The position numbers and the translations under genes are program-made. A stretch of DNA of 64,000 bases, from positions 1-64,000 of the forward strand of contig JAFGOY010000010.1 of assembly GCA_016926255.1 (NCBI GenBank), read 5' to 3'. Under the pieces are notes generated by a model that was not told the DNA's origin, made no database searches, and was given only the letters and a program-made list of their open reading frames with translations. Positions 44,576-52,603 of the stretch are shown here, piece after piece. This DNA comes from Anaerolineae bacterium (lineage in GTDB: Bacteria; Chloroflexota; Anaerolineae; Aggregatilineales; UBA3940). Each line of letters starts with the position of its first letter. Within the stretch, counting starts at the first letter, position 1.

Positions 44576-45003
44576 GTACTTGACAAGCCGGTGCTTCCTG
44601 CTATAAACTCAACCGGTAGCTTGAACGCCAGGGGCTTTGGCAAGAAGGCGTATCCACGATTAAATTTCACCCCAGCATAAGTGTTTGCAGAGTATGTCAT
44701 CATCACCTTCCCTGCTAACGTTTGTGGGGTTCAATGCACTTAACAATATACATCCGGTTGAAGGACCTGGAAGCGGCGAGTTATAAGTGTCTGTCAGGAC
44801 AGCGCTTCGGCAAGATATGTCTGCCTGATCATTGAGTATCAATCAGTAACGACCGGAAAGAAATTCACACAGGCCAAACAAAGGCATTCCACAGTCGACT
44901 TCAAGAGATTGTCTTGAGGGGATAGGTGCCGTGGCGAGAACAACTTTTGTCACGGTTGCCGGGCTGTTGCCATTACATAAATCAACAAACGGTACCTAAA
45001 GCT
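44576..45003 (+). ncRNA. Long structured 5' leader of rho
   Basis: No gene of convincing length lies here. Pairings visible by eye include AAGCCGGT with ACCGGtaGCTT, GCCA/TGGC, and ACCCCA with TGGGGT. A C-rich, G-poor stretch at about 44655-44720 would suit Rho binding. A short hairpin CCGTG/CACGG at 44930-44956 lies just after a GTG with a GAGGGG SD (44926). Autoregulation of rho by attenuation is known in other bacteria; for this leader it is inference. Confidence 0.4.
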
Positions 45004-46293
45004 ATGAAAGAATTGAATATCGTCGAACTTGAGGACATGGTGCTGACCGACCTGCGCGATCTGGCACGCGAGGCAGGGATCGCAGGGTTCAGCCGGTTAA
45101 AAAAGCAGGACTTAATCGTCTCTTTACTGCGTCACAAAGCCGAACAGCAGGGATTTGAACTGCGCGGCGGTGTGCTGGACATCATAGAGGACGGGATCGG
45201 TTTTCTCCGCAGCGGACACTATCTCCCCGGTGCAGAGGATATCTATGTCAGCCAGACGCAGATCAAACGATTCAACCTGCGCACCGGGGACATGGTGATC
45301 GGGCAGGTTCGCCCGCCTAAAGAAAACGAGAAATACTTCGGGCTGCTGCGCGTGGAGGCCGTCAACGGGTTGGACCCGGAGCAGGGGAAATACCGGCCTC
45401 ACTTCGAGCATCTTACCCCGATTTTCCCCGAACGCCGTTTTAACCTGGAAACTATTCCGCGCATCATATCAACCCGGTTATTGAACCTGATCGCGCCGAT
45501 TGGACGCGGGCAGCGTGGGTTGATCGTGTCACCGCCCAAAGCGGGTAAGACGACTGTTCTCAAGGAAGTTGCCAACTCGATCAGCTACAACTATCCCGAA
45601 GTTCACCTGATGGTGCTGCTGATCGGCGAGCGACCGGAAGAGGTTACCGACATGGATCGCTCGGTTGAGGCGGAAGTCATCGCGTCAACCTTTGACGAGA
45701 CATGGGTCAGCCAGGTGCGGGTCAGCGAGATGGCGCTCGAACGGGCCAAGCGGCTCGTCGAGAGCAGCAAAGACGTGGTGATCCTGATGGACAGCATTAC
45801 CCGTCTGGCACGTGCCTATAACCTGGTCGTGCCTCCCAGCGGTCGAACGCTGTCGGGCGGCCTCGACCCCAGCGCCCTGTATCCGCCGAAGCGGTTCTTC
45901 GGTGCGGCCCGCAATATCGAAGAGGGCGGCTCGCTGACGATCATCGCCACCTGCCTGGTCGATACGGGTTCGCGTATGGACGATGTCATCTACGAGGAAT
46001 TCAAGGGTACCGGGAACATGGAACTCCATCTTTCCCGCAAGCTCCAGGAACGCCGCATTTTCCCGGCTTTCGACATAGAACGATCCAGTACCCGCCGCGA
46101 AGAACTCCTGCTGGGGCCGGATGTGCTCCAGCGTGTGTGGCTGATGCGCCGTATGTTCGGCCAGATGGTATCGCCACCGCCCAATGGCGCCGGTATGGAT
46201 CAGACTGCAGCGACCGAAGCAATTATTGACCAGCTTCGGCGAACCGAAACAAACGAAGATTTCCTCGAATTTCTTACCGAGGCATCAAAGTAA
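45004..46293 (+). CDS. rho: Transcription termination factor Rho
   Basis: 429 residues from ATG 45004. The N-terminal domain ([26 protein letters not shown]), the RNA-binding cold-shock domain ([21 protein letters not shown]), the P-loop PPKAGKTT and [13 protein letters not shown] are all canonical. It is a hexameric RNA helicase that ends transcription. A GTG at 44926 in the same frame has a better SD and would add 26 unusual residues; homology favours 45004. Its own terminator follows. Confidence 0.96.
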   Translation: MKELNIVELEDMVLTDLRDLAREAGIAGFSRLKKQDLIVSLLRHKAEQQGFELRGGVLDIIEDGIGFLRSGHYLPGAEDIYVSQTQIKRFNLRTGDMVIGQVRPPKENEKYFGLLRVEAVNGLDPEQGKYRPHFEHLTPIFPERRFNLETIPRIISTRLLNLIAPIGRGQRGLIVSPPKAGKTTVLKEVANSISYNYPEVHLMVLLIGERPEEVTDMDRSVEAEVIASTFDETWVSQVRVSEMALERAKRLVESSKDVVILMDSITRLARAYNLVVPPSGRTLSGGLDPSALYPPKRFFGAARNIEEGGSLTIIATCLVDTGSRMDDVIYEEFKGTGNMELHLSRKLQERRIFPAFDIERSSTRREELLLGPDVLQRVWLMRRMFGQMVSPPPNGAGMDQTAATEAIIDQLRRTETNEDFLEFLTEASK

Positions 46294-46318
46294 AGTTGTT
46301 GGTATAATTGAACCAGTT

Positions 46319-46358
46319 ACGGGCAAGATGTTACCATATTGCCCGTTTAATTGTGTTT
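46319..46358 (+). terminator. Terminator after rho
   Basis: ACGGGCAA (46319-46326) pairs with TTGCCCGT (46339-46346), followed by TTAATTGTGTTTT. Confidence 0.75.
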
Positions 46359-46388
46359 TAGAGTTATCAGACGAGCAAGGAGCACCGT

Positions 46389-47306
46389 ATGCGCGAAATC
46401 ACCGTCGCCACCGTCCAGATGAATCCCGGGCTAGGCGAGATAGAAGACAACCTGGTCAAGATGTCGGACTTCATTTCGAAGATCGCCAGCCAGCAGAAGG
46501 TCGACCTGATCCTGTTCCCGGAGCTGGCAACCAGCGGCTACGAACTCGGCGTCAAGTTTACACAGGTCGCCCAGCAGATCCCCGGCCCAACCGCCAACCT
46601 GATCTCCCAGCGGGCCCAGGAACTGGGCGTGTATATCGGCTTTGGGATGGTCACCAAAGAACGTGTCGAAAGCATCCTGTATGATACAGCGGTACTGGTC
46701 GGCCCCGACGGTGAACTGATCGGGCAGTATCACAAAACGCATCTCAAAGGCGAGGAGCGGATGGCCTTCCGTGAGGGCTACAAGCTGCCGGTCTTTGAAA
46801 CCGAATTTGGTAACCTGGGGTTCGTGCTGGGATGGGATTTGTCCTTTCCTGAAGTCTCACGCAGCCTTGTGCTGGACGGTGCCGAACTGCTCTGCGCGCT
46901 TGGCAACTGGGAGAAGGACGAAGTCGACGAGTGGAAGACTTACCTCAAAGCCCGCGCCTGTGAGAACGCCTGCTTCGTGGCCGGGGCAAACCGGGTCGGC
47001 GAGGACGTGACGATCACCTTTGGCGGCGAAAGCATGATCGTTGGCCCGCGCGGTCGAGTCCATGCTCATCTGCCTGGCGAGGAAGAAGTCAAAGAGGATA
47101 AGGCAAAGTCGGAAAAGAAGGACGACGCAGAAAAAGGCGAAGACGCGGAAAAAGAAACGAAAAAGAGCAAACCAAAGACTCAGGCACTCGAAGGATACGC
47201 GGTTGCCCGGATCGACCTGGACGAGATCAAGAAGTTCCGTGAGCAGCGCCAGACGCTGCAAACCCGCCAGCCATCGATCTACCGGACGCTTGTCCGGCGC
47301 TACTAA
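46389..47306 (+). CDS. Carbon-nitrogen hydrolase-fold protein lacking the catalytic Cys
   Basis: 305 residues of the nitrilase fold. Glu45 (ILFPELATSG) and Lys116 (YHKTHL) of the Glu-Lys-Cys triad are present. The Cys expected in the nucleophile-elbow motif, usually C-Y/W-D-x-x-F-P-E, is Gly148 (GWDLSFPE; codon GGA 46830-46832). An insert of about 34 Lys/Glu/Asp residues lies at 231-264. The reading frame is otherwise intact, so it looks like a maintained non-enzymatic protein. An active-site Cys elsewhere is not obvious (Cys191 and Cys195 lie in another motif). Confidence 0.85.
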   Translation: MREITVATVQMNPGLGEIEDNLVKMSDFISKIASQQKVDLILFPELATSGYELGVKFTQVAQQIPGPTANLISQRAQELGVYIGFGMVTKERVESILYDTAVLVGPDGELIGQYHKTHLKGEERMAFREGYKLPVFETEFGNLGFVLGWDLSFPEVSRSLVLDGAELLCALGNWEKDEVDEWKTYLKARACENACFVAGANRVGEDVTITFGGESMIVGPRGRVHAHLPGEEEVKEDKAKSEKKDDAEKGEDAEKETKKSKPKTQALEGYAVARIDLDEIKKFREQRQTLQTRQPSIYRTLVRRY

Positions 47307-47338
47307 GTCGACCAGGTATTTCTTTCTGATTCTAATTG

Positions 47339-47370
47339 ACGGCGGCCCCAGGGCCGCCGTTCTGATATAC
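47339..47370 (+). terminator. Terminator after the nitrilase-fold gene
   Basis: ACGGCGGCC (47339-47347) pairs with GGCCGCCGT (47352-47360), followed by TCTGATATACTT. The T run is weak. Confidence 0.6.
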
Positions 47371-47373
47371 TTA

Positions 47374-47409
47374 GCTATCCGTAAATTCACTTCGTTCATT
47401 TCGGATGGC
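47374..47409. repeat. Intergenic hairpin repeat, copy C
   Basis: A 36-base element with arms GCTATCCG and CGGATGGC, one G-U pair. The interior AAATTCACTTCG matches copies B and D. It lies 50 bases before ltaE. Confidence 0.75.
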
Positions 47410-47459
47410 TGGCACCTATCGAGACGATTTCTGTAAACTAACCTGGGGGACGAGAGCTT

Positions 47460-48524
47460 ATGGACTCCATCGATCTGCGAAGCGATACAGTATCCTGGCC
47501 GACCGCTGAGATGCGTGTGGCGATGGCAAATGCTGAAGTCGGCGATGATGTATGGGGCGACGATCCGACCACGCTGCGGCTCGAAGAGCTGGCTGCCGAA
47601 CGGACGGGCAAAGAAGCGTCGCTGTTCGTCGCCAGTGGGACGATGGGGAACCTGATCGCCATCCTGACGCACTGCAAGCCCGGCGACGAGATGATCACCG
47701 GACGGCGGGCGCATACCTTCCTGCACGAGGTCGGTGGGGCGGCGGCACTGGGAGGTGTACACCCTTGCACTATCCCGGTTCAGCCCGATGGCGTCCTTGA
47801 CCTGGACGACATTCGTGCGGCGATCCGCGACATTTCCGACATGCACAACCCAATCACCCGCCTGATCGAGATCGAAAACCCGCAGGGCGACCTGGGCAGC
47901 ATCCCCTTATCACCCGATTACATGCGGTCGCTGCGGGCGCTGTGCGATGAATACGGGCTGCTCATTCATATGGATGGGGCGCGGGTCTTCAACGCGGCGA
48001 CCGCGCTTGGCTGTGATGTCAGGGAACTGACCGCCCCGGTCGATTCGGTGATGTTCTGCCTCTCGAAAGGGCTGTGCGCCCCCATCGGCTCGATGCTGTG
48101 TGGCTCGGAGGAGTTCATCCGGCGGGCACGGCGAATTCGCAAGATGCTCGGCGGGGGGATGCGGCAGGTGGGGATTCTCGCTGCGGCGGGGATCATCGCC
48201 ATCGAAAAGATGACGACCCGGCTGGATGAAGATCACGCCAATGCTCGCCGGTTGGCCGACGGGTTGGACGGGATCGAGGGCATCCAAATCGATCTGCCGG
48301 TCGAGACGAACATGGTTTTCTTCTCGCTGGATGAGACGCTGCCTTTCGACGCGGTTGGCCTGCGCGACCGGCTTGAGAAGGACTATAATATCAAACTGTG
48401 TATCGTTGGGGAGCGGCATTTCCGGGCAGTGACCCATTACTGGATCAAGGCGCAGACCGTCGATACGGTTGTTGAGGCGATACGAGAACAGTGCAATGCC
48501 GTCCACCAGGGCAGGGGCCAATGA
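47460..48524 (+). CDS. ltaE: Low-specificity L-threonine aldolase
   Basis: 354 residues, PLP fold-type I. IDLRSDTVSWPT, then VASGTMGNL, HMDGARVFNA and the PLP Lys203 in FCLSKGLCAP are family signatures. It cleaves threonine or allo-threonine to glycine and acetaldehyde. The next gene starts within its stop codon (ATGA). Acetaldehyde could be used by the aldehyde dehydrogenase further downstream, but there is no proof of a link. Confidence 0.93.
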   Translation: MDSIDLRSDTVSWPTAEMRVAMANAEVGDDVWGDDPTTLRLEELAAERTGKEASLFVASGTMGNLIAILTHCKPGDEMITGRRAHTFLHEVGGAAALGGVHPCTIPVQPDGVLDLDDIRAAIRDISDMHNPITRLIEIENPQGDLGSIPLSPDYMRSLRALCDEYGLLIHMDGARVFNAATALGCDVRELTAPVDSVMFCLSKGLCAPIGSMLCGSEEFIRRARRIRKMLGGGMRQVGILAAAGIIAIEKMTTRLDEDHANARRLADGLDGIEGIQIDLPVETNMVFFSLDETLPFDAVGLRDRLEKDYNIKLCIVGERHFRAVTHYWIKAQTVDTVVEAIREQCNAVHQGRGQ

Positions 48525-49525
48525 GCGATTCTGAACCTGTCTCATTTTCCATCATCCCGATCAGGCCGCTGTTTCACGGTGGCGATCAGGCTGGTGAATA
48601 CGTCGAACCGGTGATCGCCCCGGTTGACCGGGAGGCGGCGAATAAGCCGATCACACCCGGTATGCCGCTGCTGATGCATATCCCGCTGCCGCCGCCTGAT
48701 GCCTGGAAAGTCCCTGTCCCCCAGGGATCGGTCGAGCAGCCGATACAGACGAACCGGCAGCTGTTGATCGGGCAGCGCGTCGCGTTCCCGGTCGCGCCTT
48801 CACCGGGAATCCAGCCGATATCGACCGGGGTACCGGCTAGCCCGCCGCCCATCGAATCGACCTCAGTGATCGAGCCGCCTGCCGAACCGGTGCGTGTGGT
48901 TGCCGAACCCCCGGCTGCCGAAACACCTGCGCAGCGCTTCGACCCGGTTTATCCATATCTGCTGTATCTGGCGCTCGGTTTTGGAACGCTCTATATCAAC
49001 CTTGACGCGGTGACCCGCTATACGATTCTCTGGATGGTGTTGATGATTCTGGGCGGGGTACTGGGCCTGCTCGATTCGACCGAACAGCCTCAGGAAATCA
49101 CGCCTGCCGGGTTGGGATGGGGATTCAGCATCGGGCTGGTGTTCAGCCTGCCGCTGCTGATCCTGGTGGGGTCGGGGCTGTCTAACCTGTCGACGGCCCT
49201 GTTCCCGGAGGCAGGCGCGGCGCTGCTGTTCCAATCGCTGGCGGTGGTCGGCCCGATGGGAGAGACGCTGTTCTTCCGCGGTGCGATCCTCGACCGGCGC
49301 GGGTTTGCCGCGAGTGTCATCGCGGCGGGATTGAGCAGCCTGCTGTTCTTCTGGCCCGTCGCAGTGACGGCCTGGACATACCTGATCGCGGCGGTGCTGT
49401 TTTCGACGGTCCTGGCGGGAATCTACAGCTTTGTGCGCACCCGCTACGGGCTGGCGGCTTCGTATATCTGCCAGGTGACGATCAACCTGATGCTGCTGTT
49501 TGTGCCCGGCGTCTGGTTTACGTAA
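48521..49525 (+). CDS. CPBP-like membrane protein lacking protease residues
   Basis: 334 residues from ATG 48521, overlapping the ltaE stop. A disordered Pro-rich cytoplasmic segment of about 140 residues precedes about six helices. The CPBP (Abi/Rce1) motif EExxxR appears as E248-T-L-F-F-R253. The later His motifs are lost: SSLLFFWPVAV has no His, and the last motif reads Q318-x3-N322 instead of H-x3-N. It should not be a protease, if the assignment is right. The similarity is judged by eye. Confidence 0.6.
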   Translation: MSDSEPVSFSIIPIRPLFHGGDQAGEYVEPVIAPVDREAANKPITPGMPLLMHIPLPPPDAWKVPVPQGSVEQPIQTNRQLLIGQRVAFPVAPSPGIQPISTGVPASPPPIESTSVIEPPAEPVRVVAEPPAAETPAQRFDPVYPYLLYLALGFGTLYINLDAVTRYTILWMVLMILGGVLGLLDSTEQPQEITPAGLGWGFSIGLVFSLPLLILVGSGLSNLSTALFPEAGAALLFQSLAVVGPMGETLFFRGAILDRRGFAASVIAAGLSSLLFFWPVAVTAWTYLIAAVLFSTVLAGIYSFVRTRYGLAASYICQVTINLMLLFVPGVWFT

Positions 49526-49556
49526 CTTTTCCTGTGATGAAGAGCTGGAGGCTTTT

Positions 49557-51509
49557 GTGACATCTGGTCGACGGGATTCTTTCCCCTGGTTCTGGGTTGT
49601 GTTGGGTCTGTTGATTGTGATCGCTGCCATTCCCCGGTTTTTGAGTTGTGACTATAGCCTCCCCTATGTGGATCACCCGGACGAACCAAATAAGTATTTA
49701 GCAGCGCAGGTATGGCGTGGTCTGTATGAGCATCCCAGTGAAGAATATTACAAAGGTTATCCACCGGGATACCTGGTTGTCAGTTATCTGGCACAGGTGA
49801 TCGGCGAGCCGCTGGGTATCAATGGGCTGGCCGAAACAGTACGCCTGCTGCGCCATGTTGCGGTGATTGTCAACCTGGGGACGATGCTGTTGATCGGCCT
49901 GGCGGCACGCCGGGCAGGGGGCGACCTGGCCGGGTGGATCGCGGCGGCGCTGTGGGGTGTTTCACCTCTGGTGCTGGAAGTCGGATATTACGCCATTCAA
50001 GACCCATTCATCTATTTCTGGGTGACGCTGGCGCTGTGGCTGGCGATCGAGGCGTGGATTGACGAGAGCCGTCGGCACTGGATGTTGTGGAGCGTGGCCG
50101 TTGGGATCGTGGCGATCCTGTTCAAGTACCCGGTGATCACGGCAGTTGGGCCGGGGCTGCTGGTCGCCCTCATCTATACGATCCGGGATCGGCGCAAGAA
50201 TCTGCGCTACCTGGTCGCCGGGGTTGTCCCTACAATTGCCGTTGGCTTGTGGATGATTCCCCAGATTCAGGCAATGGAAAAGTGGCAGCGCCATGCCGGT
50301 GACGCAACCTCGAATATCTTCCAGAACCTGTTCAATGTGGGGAAGGTAGCCAACAACCTGTTCTATACATTTATCCCGATTGGGGCAGTGATCGCGCTGG
50401 TGATTGTCGGGCTGGGTGGGTTGGCCTACTGGTATGCCAGCCGATCGGAGAGTAAACGGATCGACAGGGGAACAGTCGTTTTAGCTCTGCTGCTGGTGAT
50501 CTCTATTCCCTGGCTGGCGGCGATCTTCGCCCAGGTAAGCCTCGAACGGATCAAAGACGTGCTGCCTGCCACCGCCGCAGCGTGTGTGCTGGTTGGCGCA
50601 GCAGTCGCGCAGATTGTTTACATTGTCCCGGAGCGGTGGCGATCCATCGGGCAGGTGGTGATCCCACTGGCCGCCGTCCTGCCGATCATGATCCCGCAGA
50701 CGCAGGCCGATTGGGAACTGGTGGCGGAGCGGATGCCCCCCGACCGGCGGGTGGCGATCCGGGAATGGTTCGATACGAATCTCGAAGCCGGGACGGTGAT
50801 CGTCACCTACGAGAACGAAAAGACCTTCAACCCGTTCTGGGGTGGGCTTCAGGGCCGCCAGTGGTTCGACTGGTGGCGCACCGAGGACATCATGGAGTAT
50901 TCCGTCGAGGAATGGCGTGACGAGCGCTACATGGCCTACGCGATTCTTCCACGCTGGAAAGTCGAGGCGATGGAGGCAACCGAAGACGGACAGGACTACT
51001 TCGGTCAAATGCTGCATCTGCGTGACTTCTACGCGCCGCCCGAGATGCGCGGCCCGGAAGTGGCGGTATATCGACTGTGGAAGATGCAGCACGAGGTCGA
51101 TATTCGATTCGGAGACATGATCACACTTCAGGGTTATGACATCAGCACGGTTGAGGCCAGGCCGGGAGATGTGGTGACACTGCGATTCTACTGGCAGGCC
51201 ACATCGACGCCTCCGGAGAACTACTCGCTGTTCGTTCACCTGATGCCCGCCGACGAGGTGAGAGTTATCACTCAGGCCGATGGCAACCCGGCGGTTCCCG
51301 AACGGCTGACCCGGACCTGGGACGAGCCGACCGAAATACTGATCAGCCCAGAATTTGCACTGACGATCCCGGAGGGCACTCCCCCCGGCGATTACCGGCT
51401 GCTGGTTGGTCTATACAACTTCGAGACGGGTGTCCGTCTGCCGGTCGGCGACGGAGCTTTTGGCTCCGTTGGCGATTCATACGAAATCCCGATCGTGATC
51501 GTCGAGTAG
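49557..51509 (+). CDS. Membrane glycosyltransferase, GT39/ArnT-like
   Basis: 650 residues from GTG 49557 (GGAGG at five bases). About ten to twelve helices, with the first extracytoplasmic loop YVDHPDEPNKYLAAQVWRG carrying the acidic catalytic-type Asp/Glu of the GT-C fold, and the substrate-like YYKGYPPGYLVVSYL. A C-terminal beta domain (about 530-650) is typical of Chloroflexi-type relatives. It would transfer sugar from a polyprenyl-phosphate donor outside the membrane. The acceptor is unknown. Confidence 0.8.
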   Translation: MTSGRRDSFPWFWVVLGLLIVIAAIPRFLSCDYSLPYVDHPDEPNKYLAAQVWRGLYEHPSEEYYKGYPPGYLVVSYLAQVIGEPLGINGLAETVRLLRHVAVIVNLGTMLLIGLAARRAGGDLAGWIAAALWGVSPLVLEVGYYAIQDPFIYFWVTLALWLAIEAWIDESRRHWMLWSVAVGIVAILFKYPVITAVGPGLLVALIYTIRDRRKNLRYLVAGVVPTIAVGLWMIPQIQAMEKWQRHAGDATSNIFQNLFNVGKVANNLFYTFIPIGAVIALVIVGLGGLAYWYASRSESKRIDRGTVVLALLLVISIPWLAAIFAQVSLERIKDVLPATAAACVLVGAAVAQIVYIVPERWRSIGQVVIPLAAVLPIMIPQTQADWELVAERMPPDRRVAIREWFDTNLEAGTVIVTYENEKTFNPFWGGLQGRQWFDWWRTEDIMEYSVEEWRDERYMAYAILPRWKVEAMEATEDGQDYFGQMLHLRDFYAPPEMRGPEVAVYRLWKMQHEVDIRFGDMITLQGYDISTVEARPGDVVTLRFYWQATSTPPENYSLFVHLMPADEVRVITQADGNPAVPERLTRTWDEPTEILISPEFALTIPEGTPPGDYRLLVGLYNFETGVRLPVGDGAFGSVGDSYEIPIVIVE

Positions 51510-51533
51510 CTGCGTTCGGCTGAAAGCCGCTTG

Positions 51534-51542
51534 TGCTATAAT
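51534..51542 (+). promoter_or_regulatory. Extended -10 promoter of deoC
   Basis: TGCTATAAT lies 74 bases before the deoC start, with a perfect -10 and TGn element. The -35 region is weak. Confidence 0.5.
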
Positions 51543-51615
51543 CGAAAAGCAAGTTTGTTCCTCTATTGTTTCCTCTTGTCTGGCGATTTCGCCCGACGAC
51601 GCGGAGGGTAAATTC

Positions 51616-52569
51616 ATGTCTGAATCGAATGGAAGAAATCCCGGCATCCCGCTCGATATGGGATGGGTGAATGAAACAGTTGTCAACCGCAGCGCGGTCG
51701 AACGGCGGGCGGCGACACTCCTGACCCGGCGTTCGGTGAAGAAGGATCAGCAGGCGGCGTGGCTGGCGCGGGCGGTCACCTGCACCGACCTGACGACGCT
51801 GGCCGGTGATGATACGCCGGGGCGCGTCGAGCGGTTGTGTGCAAAAGCAAAACAGCCGGTTCGGCAGGACCTTGTCCGGGCGCTCGGCCTGGACGAGATC
51901 AAGGTCGGCGCGGTTTGTGTCTATCACAGCCAGGTAGCCGAAGCGGTCGGCTTTCTGGAAGGATCGGGGATTCCCGTCGCCGCCGTATCGACCGGGTTCC
52001 CGGCGGGTCAGAGTCCGCTCAAGGAGCGGATCGGCGAGATCAAGGCGTCGGTCGAAGCCGGGGCGAAAGAGATCGATATTGTGCTTCACCGGGAGTATGT
52101 CCTGACCGGTAACTGGCCTGCGGTATATGACGAGGTCAAACAGTTCCGCGCGGCCTGCGGCGATGCCCACATCAAGACGATCCTCGCTACCGGCGACCTG
52201 GGCACGCTGCGGAATGTGTATCAGGCCAGCCTGGTGTGCATGATGGCCGGTGCCGATTTCATCAAGACCTCGACCGGGAAAGAATCGGTCAACGCGACGA
52301 TGCCGGTCGGCGTGGTGATGACCCGTGCGATCCGCGATTACGTCGAGCGGACGGGTCATAAAGTTGGATTCAAACCAGCAGGGGGAATCCGCACGGCAAA
52401 GCAGGCGCTCTACTGGCTGGTATTGATGAAAGAAGAACTTGGCGACGCATGGCTGAATAACACTCTGTTCCGAATTGGGGCAAGCAGCCTTGTTGAAGAT
52501 ATCGAACGGCAGTTATCACACCATGTGACGGGTCACTACGCGGCGCGGCATCACATGCCAATGGGTTGA
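51616..52569 (+). CDS. deoC: Deoxyribose-phosphate aldolase
   Basis: 317 residues. The Schiff-base Lys is K217 in GADFIKTSTGK and the second catalytic Lys is K253 in GFKPAGGIRT. It cleaves deoxyribose-5-phosphate to glyceraldehyde-3-phosphate and acetaldehyde. It is longer than the 220-260-residue bacterial form by an N-terminal extension (about 40 residues). The aldehyde dehydrogenase gene follows after 34 bases. Confidence 0.95.
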   Translation: MSESNGRNPGIPLDMGWVNETVVNRSAVERRAATLLTRRSVKKDQQAAWLARAVTCTDLTTLAGDDTPGRVERLCAKAKQPVRQDLVRALGLDEIKVGAVCVYHSQVAEAVGFLEGSGIPVAAVSTGFPAGQSPLKERIGEIKASVEAGAKEIDIVLHREYVLTGNWPAVYDEVKQFRAACGDAHIKTILATGDLGTLRNVYQASLVCMMAGADFIKTSTGKESVNATMPVGVVMTRAIRDYVERTGHKVGFKPAGGIRTAKQALYWLVLMKEELGDAWLNNTLFRIGASSLVEDIERQLSHHVTGHYAARHHMPMG

Positions 52570-52603
52570 AATTCCTTCTATTGAGCAAACATAGGAGTAC
52601 GAA

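Noticed and set aside
44576-44925. RNase P RNA, tmRNA, SRP RNA or 6S RNA in the rho leader
   Set aside because: None of the conserved core sequences of these RNAs could be found; reported only as a leader.
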